Below, piece by piece: positions 56,301 to 64,000 of a stretch of 64,000 bases of DNA. Made by a program: the position numbers and the translations under genes. How positions within the stretch are numbered: position 1 is the first letter of the stretch; every line of letters starts with the position of its first letter. Under the pieces are notes generated by a model. It saw only the letters and a list, made by a program, of their open reading frames with translations. It was not told the DNA's origin and made no database searches. The DNA is from Argentina anserina (lineage: Eukaryota; Streptophyta; Magnoliopsida; Rosales; Rosaceae): the NCBI RefSeq assembly GCF_933775445.1, contig NC_065873.1:25544001-25608000 (forward strand), in the 5' to 3' direction.

Positions 56301-56446
56301 GTTTCACACCTCTAATTTAAGCCCGGCCCTCTACCCACGGAAGCGGGCTTTGGCGGGCTTTCTCGCGGGCCGGGCCGGGTAAAAGCCCGTCGGGCTTACG
56401 GGCCTCCGCGGGCTTTTCGGGTCCGCGGGCTAAATGATGAGGCCTA
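53385..56446. mobile_element. hAT-like non-autonomous transposon, 3.06 kb, with amplified internal repeats
   Basis: Bounded by an exact 8-bp target-site duplication (the hAT length) and imperfect terminal inverted repeats: TAGGGCTCGTCA at the left, and TAGGCCTCATCA as the reverse complement of the right end. Subterminal zones (53395-53605 and 56200-56430) are dense in CGGGCC/GGCCCG and GCGGGCTTTT words on both strands, like the clustered transposase-binding motifs of hAT elements. Between them lie about five tandem copies of a ~503-bp unit. No transposase remnant seen. Inserted between the 5' ends of the PITH gene and the MERIT40-like gene. Confidence 0.85.
53700..56180. repeat. About five tandem ~503-bp foldback monomers inside the hAT-like element
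   Basis: TCGATCGACA recurs at 53716, 54221, 54725, 55228 and 55731, spacing 505, 504, 503 and 503; the last unit is cut near 56180. Within each unit the left arm (GTCGATCGACACC, ATATATATTTAGG, ATTTCATCCAATTCGGACC, CGTTTAACCGTC) is the reverse complement of the right arm (GACGGTTAAACGAGGTCCGA, TTGCATGAAATTT, ATATATATATTGATCACATC, GGTGTCGATCGA). Each monomer is therefore an inverted repeat. Units 2-5 are nearly identical; unit 1 is the most diverged in its left arm, as expected at an array edge. Confidence 0.93.
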
Positions 56447-56454
56447 TCTACTAC
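56447..56454. repeat. Right 8-bp target-site duplication of the hAT-like element
   Basis: TCTACTAC immediately after the terminal ...GGCCTA. Confidence 0.85.
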
Positions 56455-56565
56455 CACCCCCCCCAAAAGACCAAACTGCCCCGTTTATCAAAACGCACCG
56501 TTTTATGAAACTACTGAAAGCTTTTAGTTCTGTAACAAAGGTGGGAGCTTTGTAGAGTGAGAGAG

Positions 56566-58074
56566 ATGGAGGGAGGTGAGAGGGAGGGATCGGGTGGGGC
56601 GAGGTACACGCTAAGGCCGGAGAGGATAGCCAACGAGGACATACTGTTCTGCGTGGATGTCGACCCGGAGTGTATGTCGGAGATGAAACCCGGCCCAAAT
56701 GGCCGAGCTTTGACCCGATTGGACGCTATCAAGCAAGCCATTCTTATCTTCATCCACGCCAAGCTCACCATCAATCCTGAACACCGCTTCGCCTTCTCCG
56801 TTCTCGGCAAGTCTGCTTCTTGGGTCTGTTTCTCAGTCTCTTGTTACTTTTGGGCTTCTGTTTTCTCACTCAAGATTCAATTTTTAGTTGTGATTTGCGA
56901 GTTGGCTGAGGAAATGTGTGAAGTTTTGATTACAAAGTGTGAAAGGTTGTTCCTTTTGTTAAGCAGTGGAACAGTTGGTGAAAAACTGAAGGGTTTTAGT
57001 TAATGTTGAAGAAGTTTGGGACCTTGATTTGATTAGATACTAGACTATAGGATAGGATATTCGATATTGGATCAGCCTAGCATTGTGTTGAGTTTCGTGT
57101 GATGCAATTACTTCATTGGATGGAAGCATAATGAATTCGAAATTAATAATCGGCTGTTGTGACTATGAAATGTTTTTCTCTTTTTTCTTAGGCGTATTTT
57201 GTTTGGTGCTGCTCTACTAATCTATAGTGTGTTGTAATATAGTGTTTCTGATGGACAGCACTGTTAATCAGTCTGCCAAGTATGAATATGAAAGCATTGT
57301 GAACGATGTGCTGTTGTTATCACTTGATTTTCTCTTTTGTCTGATTTTTGATACTTTGGTTTAGCTGTATAGATTGGTATGATACTGTTATCCTCTGTGT
57401 AGATTCGTAAAGAGTTTAGCAGTGATGTTGAGTCTGCTAAGGCTGCATTTCGAACGCTGTATGCTACTTCATCATCTGGGAATGCAGATCTAACGAGTCT
57501 ATTTCGAATAGCAGCTCATGAAGCAAGGAAATCTCGCGAGCAGAAAAGAATATTGAGGGTGGTGAGTAGTTGAGTATTATGTTTTACATGTTTTCATAGA
57601 CCTATACCATAATGCAAATTTGGAAAACTACCATATGAGAAATATTATCTTGTTGTTTCCATATATTCAAGTTTCTTTTGTGATTGGACAACGTTTGAAA
57701 CCTGACTTGCTTGCCGTCAGATTCTTATCTACTGCCGATCATCGATTCAACCACATCATCAGTGGCCTGTTAATCAGAAAATCTTCACTATGGATGTGGT
57801 TTACCTTCATGACAAGCCTGGACCTGAAAACTGCCCCCAGCTGGTGTATGATAAACTTGTGGAAGCCCTTGAACATGTTACTGAATTTGAGGGCTACATC
57901 TTGGAGAGCGGTCAGGGGTTATCACGAACTCTTTTCCGTCTCCTCTGTATCCTGCTGTCACAACCTCAGCAGCGTTGCTCGCAAGATTACCTGGACATTC
58001 CCAAGTCTCTCGCAAAAAGGTTACCATCAGACTTGGCTCCCGGCGATGATAGTATAACTGTATCCAGCCAATAA
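56566..58074 (+). CDS. MERIT40/BABAM1-like subunit of BRISC / BRCA1-A deubiquitinase complexes
   Basis: In animals MERIT40 is a VWA-fold scaffold of the BRCA1-A and BRISC K63-deubiquitinase complexes; the plant homologue is expected to act with BRCC36 in DNA repair. Three exons, 56566-56823, 57403-57561 and 57721-58074, give 256 residues. Family blocks are YTLRPERIANEDILFCVDVD (VWA start with DVD), LTRLDAIKQAILIFIHAKL, INPEHRFAFSVLGKSASW, KEFSSDVES, VILIYCRSSIQPHHQWPV and VYLHDKPGPENCPQLVYDKL, then LFRLLCILLSQPQQR. The ATG at 56566 is the first in frame; a GTG-starting extension was ignored. The gene begins 112 bp beyond the hAT-like element, so its promoter is probably affected by, or lies within, the transposon. 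Confidence 0.88.
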
Positions 58075-59700
58075 GAACATCAGCAATCAGGTTTCTGAGG
58101 TCTTGTAGCTTCCCAAGTCATAAGTCTTAATGTGTGTAGTTGCACTGAAACATTTTTGAACATCTTGTATGTATCTGACAGTTTGTAATGAATTTTTCTT
58201 ATGAGTCTATATTCTTATATTTCTGTCATAAGTTGTAGAATTACAATTTTAAACAAGTTCAGGTATGACAATTCTACTATATTAACTAAGTTTATGAGAT
58301 TTCTCATATAAACAACCTAATATGAGCCATGCAAGTGGATACAAAAAATAAGTGTAGGAACTAATTCTTGAGAACTGTTTTTTTTTCTTTTTCCAGTCTG
58401 GAATTTGAGGATAGGCAGCTGGACCTCATATAGCTGCCAAATTCTTGATATGCAGCTACTCTCACCTTGTGACATTTGGCCTAATTGTAAGCCTTATCAT
58501 TTTGGAATTGCTACTAGAATGCAACAGAGAAATGGAAGACACTTGATGACAGTATACAGATTAGATAAATGTTTCCGATTACAATTCAGATTAGATAATG
58601 GTTTCATTTGCGTAGTGATAAGTTTAGAAGTTCCTGCCCTTTGGAGCGTGGCTAAAGTTTTTTCCCTTATAAAACTAGTCAGGGGATTACCATTCGCCAC
58701 CTCCCAAGCCTCTGGAGTCAACAAATTGGATATGCACAGCAAAAGAAAAAATAGAAGAGGGGTGGAAGTCAAAATACTGGTTTTGCTAAATGAACTGCAG
58801 AATCCCCAGAATTTGGAATAGGAACCCAAATCCATCATCAGCCATGCATGAATTAAGTAGAAGTCAACTAGAAAATGGATGATCACAATCACCCTATTTC
58901 TTTTTATTATCTCTAGAATTTTCTTTTGGTGGAATTATGTGTCTATGATTAGTTTCATACTGATAATAAACTCTTCAGCTGAAGAAACCTTAAAGAACTC
59001 TGCCGGCATGAGGTATTACGTGGGTCCTTTTCCACTTGTGCATCTTGAACAATTATAAAGTATAAATCATGATTCCAACTCTATACAACTTCATACTAAA
59101 TTATTTTGCTTATTGTCTTCTTTGTAATGTTTGACCCCCAACTGTCTTGATCTTCATCAAAAATGAAACTGTCTTGAACTCTTGATCTTCCTTTTATCAA
59201 CTTTTTACTACTTTAGGTTCATCTCTAAAGTATCAAGTTGGCCTGAGTGAAATCTTCATTCTATCTTTTTTACTGTTGATGGTGCACAAAAGATGGTTAA
59301 AAACTTTGCTTCTGTGATCTCCTCCTCCTTACCTAGCATTGCGTCTGTGCCTTGTGAGTCAAGCATGACTCATCTGAGAAGGACCATGTAAAAGCAAAGT
59401 AAAACCCTATAACCCACCGTGATAGGACGATAGGTTATCCAAAAGTCTAATCCAAACGGTGTATGAACAAGCAACCAATAAGATATAGTTGGTAGTTATT
59501 CTTGAATCTCCTTTCAGCTCTCTGATGAGGCGCTTTGAATATGCTCCAATAATTATAATATAGTAAAATCATTGTTTTGCAAACACGCTCCTCCATATTC
59601 TGGTCCTTTATATATATGGTGAAAGAGGCGACTTGAATGATATTCGGTTTAATATAGAAGAGTAGCTTGAAGAAATAAGAGAACCTCATTTCTAGGGTCA
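58075..59700. other. Intergenic; possible small secreted-protein frame on the minus strand
   Basis: Two opposite frames overlap at 58405-58892. The minus-strand one (58497-58892) contains a signal-peptide-like hydrophobic run (TPLLFFLLLCISNLL) followed by a possible cleavage region (TPEAWEVANG). I recognise no family and no supporting splice or promoter structure, so it is not called as a gene. The rest is AT-rich. Confidence 0.35.
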
Positions 59701-61001
59701 ATGGGAATCTGCATATCCTGCTCTGCTTCAGCTCGAAAGATTCAAGATGGCAATGAAAATGCAATGTTCTTTGGAAAGAACATCGATCTCTCTGGGGTTC
59801 AGAGCTTTGGTTCTCTTTATTCCAAGGCAGGAAGCAAAGGACTAAACCAAGACAGTGCCATTCTTTACCAGGTATATTTTTGTGGTGGTTCACCAAAGCA
59901 TGATATCTTTCTCTTGTTTTATTTATAATCTTCATGTCCTGTCCTATATAGCATGTTGATTATACCTAACACATTTGTTCTTATCATTTCAATAGGGCTA
60001 TGGAGTCGGAGATGCATCTCTCTGTGGAGTTTTTGACGGGCATGGAAAGAATGGTCACATAGTGAGTGAGATGGTGAAGAATCACCTACCAGCACTACTA
60101 CAAAGCCAAATGCAAGCTCTCGAACAATTCACTCTAGTAACAAAATCAGATGGTGAGAAGAATTACGACGACAAAACTGATACAGAATCAAAACCAAGCA
60201 AGAATTTTAAGAAGTGGGAAGATGCACTTTGTAATGCCTTCAGAGTCATGGACAAGGAAATTAAGCTGCAACAGGATTTGGACTGCTCTTGTAGTGGAAC
60301 CACTGCTGTTATTGCTTTAAGACAGGTAAAAAAGAATACTACAACTCAACACAAAATTGTTATTCTTTCTTATTTTTCTTGGGACTTATTCTTATGGATC
60401 AAACAGGGGAAGGACCTTTATATAGCTAATCTGGGTGACTCAAGAGCCATCCTGGGAACAATGACTGAGAATGGAATTAAAGGCATTCAATTAACCACTG
60501 ATCTAAAGCCTGGTGTACCAAGTAAGAAGTTAATCCTATCTAGCCTGGTTTACTCCAACATATTTATAAGTTGTTATGTGACTAATTCTCCCTTTTAATG
60601 CAGGTGAATCTGAACGAATAAGAGCATGCAATGGTCGAGTGTTTGCACTGGAGCAAGAAAAGCACATCCAGAGAGTGTGGTTGCCCCATGAACTCCTTCC
60701 AGGTCTAGCCATGTCACGAGCTTTCGGGGACTTTGTGCTCAAAGATCATGGCATCATTGCCGTCCCGGATGTCTCCCATCGCTGCCTGACCTCCGAAGAT
60801 CAGTTCATTGTTCTTGCAACTGATGGGGTATGGGATGTGCTTACCAACAATGAAGTTGCATCTATTGTGTGGGAAGCCAAGACTGCAGAGGAAGCTGCTA
60901 GGACAGTGACTGAGACGGCTATAGCAACATGGAAAACGAAGTACCCAGCTTCTAAGATAGACGACTGCACTGTGGTCTGTCTCTTTTTTAGTTCATTGTA
61001 A
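59701..61001 (+). CDS. Protein phosphatase 2C (PP2C72-like, not clade A)
   Basis: Mg/Mn-dependent Ser/Thr phosphatase. Four exons, 59701-59871, 59996-60325, 60407-60521 and 60604-61001, give 337 residues. The N-terminus MGICISCSA has Gly2 and Cys4/Cys7, a pattern for N-myristoylation plus palmitoylation. PP2C motifs: LNQDSAILYQGYG (49-60), VFDGHGKNGH (69-78), SGTTAV (157-162), ANLGDSRAILG (174-184), GLAMSRAFGD (239-248), ATDGVWDVL (277-285) and DDCTVV (325-330). The metal-binding aspartates are all present. The short C-terminus matches my memory of Arabidopsis At5g26010 (PP2C72) rather than longer relatives. It lacks features of the ABI1/HAB1 co-receptors. Loop 104-128 (after the DGHG helix) is Asp/Lys-rich and variable. 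Confidence 0.95.
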
Positions 61002-61436
61002 TACTGTATAGACCTTGAAGAAGTTGGCGAGCCTCTTTTGAGCAAGCCATTTTGATCCAGTCGATCTGTAACTGTAACTCACACACGTTTAATACAGCAC
61101 TTAAAGATTTGAGAAGACCACCTCCAAGTTCTTGTTATACAAGTTGCAGAAATTGCATCCAAATTTGGGCAATAAAATATCAAAGAGCATAACTAATTCT
61201 TAACTAAAAGAGTTTTGAATCATTTAGAATCCAATGAACTTCTGGACATTTCCCATGGATAATCAATTGAAATAAGACTGCCCATAGTGGCAAAAGTACT
61301 TCTATATTCATCGAAATTTCTCATTAAACACAAGTTCATAATCCCGACATACTCCCTATATGTAAAAACAAAAAACAATTAAACTCCATCGATGAATAAA
61401 GTCAATGCCGACCCTCTGATCAAACATTTAGGAAGA
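61002..61436. other. Convergent 3' ends of the PP2C and PHAX genes
   Basis: Short AT-rich interval containing both 3' UTRs; nothing else seen. Confidence 0.5.
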
Positions 61437-63907
61437 TCAAAGTGCATTTTCTTTGTGTTCTTCTGCTAGCAGCTCATCATCATATGAAACAGGTACCCTC
61501 AACCTATCACGAACAGAAACGTGTTTACTTTGAGGATTTGACTGATTGTCTCGAGTCTGCTCAGGAATTTTAGTCATTTCAGTTACATGCTGCAAATCAT
61601 TTGAAACTTTGACTGGAGTCCCATCCTTTGATGAAGGGTCAACTACTTGGGATAATTCTACTTTACTTTGGCTTGTCGGTGCCTGTCTACTATAAGGTCC
61701 CTTGAATTGCTTCTGCAGAAAGATAGAAAAGATAAAGAAGAGTGATTAAGAAAGAATACTATATCTGGGCAATTAGATAACAGAATTTATGTAGATCAGT
61801 AGCCTAATTTAAACACCAAGGAAAGACAAGTAAAAGCAAATTATGCTGCAGCTCAAGTATAAGGCCGAACTTTTTTTCCTTTATGATAAAATATAGGTTC
61901 ATAACACACCTCAAATTCCTTTGCTTTCTTCATGATCTCTTTATAGGCCTTTGGATCTCGTGCTTTGATGATATTCCACAGCAGACCACCACCCGTCTTC
62001 AAACGTCTGCCATTAGCAGTCATCTGACCTCCACATGCCTGGATTGCATTCACCTGAAAAATGGTCCTTGTTTCAGTATGGATGTTTCTAGACGATAGTT
62101 ACTATTCCCTAAATCCTCTCTGGATTACAAGAATGAATAAACTCATAAACAAGATATATAGGAACACATATAACAAGAACACAATAAATTCAGACATTAA
62201 GAAGGAGATAATTGATGGAAGGCCATATATTTATCACAGAATTTTCTCTCAACATCTTGGAACAGAGCTTCAGGTAATCCAAAATGCCCAGGGCTTATGG
62301 CTTTTGCATTTGAATCATGGATGACTTTTTTTTACCACTATTTGTGCCTATTAAATCTGAACTAATCTCACTAGTGTTAAGATGCAAGTACTCGGCTATT
62401 GAATCTCATAGGCAAAAAATATCAACATACATGAGTATCACATAAACAAGTTTTCAGCAAATACATGAAAGCTCAAAGCACAGTTTGGGAAGGAGCTTAA
62501 TGGCTTCAACAAGATAAATCTGAAGTGGTAGGAAACAACACCGAGAATCAGAAACAATGAAAGGTGGCGTTGCCAAATTCACGGATGAGAAATGTCAGCT
62601 AGTTGATAAGGACTATTTTACCAAGAATCTCACAATCATTTGTAAAAAAAAAAAAAGTTGAATCCTTCAAGTTCACTGTCCAAACAGGATATCCCTACTT
62701 CCCTTAAAGCTATATTATGGAAGGGTCTAAAATCGAGACAGATGGCTATGGATAAAGAAAACCTTAATTGTAACCGCAAAGCACTTCCAAGTACATAATC
62801 CATAACTTTTTCCAAATAAAATGAGTGTTCAAGAAGGTAGATGATTGAAATAAGAGTGGTCTAATATTAATATGGAGTTATGGACAATGCTAAAGGCAGT
62901 TTTTCTGCACTAGCAGCAAGGTTAGATCATCTTAAAGCTAAGAGGTGAAGGGGACTAAAGAGGAGACATATGTCTCAGTAGGTAAAGGCAACCTTAAGAG
63001 AAACCATAAAGCACATCCATGAACATAACTCATTGACCTGATAACAGGATTCCCATTAGCAAAAAAAACCAAGAGTTCTCAAAGAAGGTATAGAATAGAA
63101 TTGATTGACATACATTATAGATGATCTTCAATTGAGAAAATCACTGATATTCCAGCTCAAAGGTATTGAGTGCAAAGTGCATCATAACACTAGCAGCATG
63201 GTCGGATCATCTCAAATAAGGCACACATTAATGAAGATAAACATGTACCATATTTTACGACCAGTTGCTAATGGTATCTGTCAAGGAGGAAGATCATTAC
63301 AATACAAACAGTATAAGAAGAAAACAATCCAAAGTTGTATAAGATACTCTCACACCCTTTTACACAATGAAAAAAAATCTACCAGTTCTATAAATTACCT
63401 CTTTGATGAGATCACACAATGCAGCAACTCCCAGACAAGCAACAGCAGTGTACACCATGTAGGATTTATTCTCTCCCAGATTTCTACACGTCTGCGAAAC
63501 AAACCTGGCAATAAGGAAAGTCAAAATAGTGTCAGAAACTGCAATGGAACCCTGAAAATCCAGAATACAAGTAATTAGTTTCAATTTGCAAACGAGACAG
63601 GATGTAACCTGTCTAAGTCAAATACATTAGTCCTCGGGCCGGCGGCGCTGTTCTTTCTCCTATTTCTCCTCTTCTTCCTCTTATTCTTGCTACCCTTGCT
63701 CTGATGCTCTTGGTTTGCTCCACTCTCATCATTCCCACCGCTTCCCTGTACCGAGCCATTCTGTGATTCAAGATCCACACCACTCCCCTTTACGGTTCCA
63801 TTTAGTGATTCAAGCTCCACAAGCTCTCCTTCTTCGACATCGAGCATTTCGACATCCTCACCATCATCATCATATAGTGAATCCAATATGCTATCTTCTC
63901 CTTCCAT
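61437..63907 (-). CDS. PHAX-type RNA-export adaptor (PHAX RNA-binding domain)
   Basis: In animals PHAX bridges capped U snRNA, the cap-binding complex and exportin 1; plant proteins share its RNA-binding domain. Four exons: 63907-63609, 63504-63399, 62053-61910 and 61712-61437; 274 residues. The first about 55 residues are acidic, followed by a basic run KNKRKKRRNRRK that looks like a nuclear localisation signal. The PHAX domain spans about 94-182: NVFDLDRFVSQTCRNLGENK, YMVYTAVACLGVAALCDLIK, EVNAIQACGGQMTANGRRLK, TGGGLLWNIIKARDPKAYKE. The C-terminal part (about 184-274) is polar and unconserved, ending in RVPVSYDDELLAEEH. The start at 63907 (MEGEDSILDSL) is preferred to an upstream in-frame ATG. 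Intron 2 is 1.3 kb and looks empty. Confidence 0.93.
62054..63398 (-). other. Large intron 2 of the PHAX gene
   Basis: AT-rich with no recognised internal gene. The frame at 63105-63578 is a plus-strand artefact that runs from the intron into exon 2. A phrase around 62925-62945 (AGCAGCAAGGTTAGATCATC) recurs at about 63191-63212 (AGCAGCATGGTCGGATCATC), a weak internal duplication. Confidence 0.5.
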
Positions 63908-64000
63908 ATAAACTCTCTCTAACCACAAATTTTCCCACTACCTACAGAAACCAAAACCAGAACTCCACAATAAGTCTTATAAAACCCTAACTTTTATCGT

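Noticed and set aside
59447..59935. 162-codon minus-strand frame over the PP2C first exon
   Set aside because: Antisense to a clear PP2C exon, no domain.

Overview
The window is nuclear DNA from a flowering plant, almost certainly a eudicot. The evidence is intron-rich genes with GT-AG introns, AT-rich intergenic DNA full of MITEs and foldback elements, and proteins that read as plant families: PYL receptor, BELL homeodomain, SF21/NDL, plant PP2A-B55, plant complex I PSST, type-1 ferrochelatase, plant PP2C. A rosid such as Rosaceae is plausible, but the sequence alone does not fix the species.

Layout. 0-4.6 kb is a cluster of foldback/MITE elements. A PYL2-like ABA receptor (single exon, +) lies at 4.96-5.53 kb. 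An ATH1-type BELL homeodomain gene (+) is at 10.1-12.2 kb and a PHOSPHO1/PS2-type HAD phosphatase (+) at 13.4-14.6 kb. An NDL/SF21 gene (-) with a last-exon frameshift is at 15.4-18.4 kb. 21.7-23.6 kb holds a retroposed LINE-ORF1-like element with a target-site duplication, followed by a MITE and a 25-bp minisatellite. A PP2A B55 subunit gene (+) spans 26.0-30.5 kb and the complex I 20 kDa (PSST) gene (+) 32.0-33.5 kb.

From 36 kb: a two-KH RNA-binding protein (-, 36.1-40.6), a degenerate ferrochelatase copy (-, 41.1-42.9), intact ferrochelatase 1 (-, 44.6-47.1), a probable non-coding unit with two related H/ACA-type snoRNAs (+, 47.4-48.6), a DUF1764 nucleolar-type protein (-, 49.4-49.8), a PITH-domain protein (-, 50.7-53.3), and a 3.06-kb hAT-like non-autonomous transposon filled with ~503-bp foldback tandem repeats (53.4-56.4). 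These are followed by a MERIT40/BABAM1-like gene (+, 56.6-58.1), a plant PP2C (+, 59.7-61.0) and a PHAX-type RNA-export adaptor (-, 61.4-63.9).

The genes do not form one pathway; this is an ordinary housekeeping neighbourhood. From memory of Arabidopsis locus numbers, the likely orthologues come from four paired blocks (At1g177xx, At2g259xx-260xx, At5g117xx, At5g260xx), as expected for a segment later fractionated by genome duplications. The least expected content is non-genic: the hAT element with amplified inverted-repeat monomers, a sequence core shared by several foldback families, and the snoRNA pair behind a telo-box/Site II promoter shared with ferrochelatase. All exon boundaries were read by eye from splice signals and family similarity.
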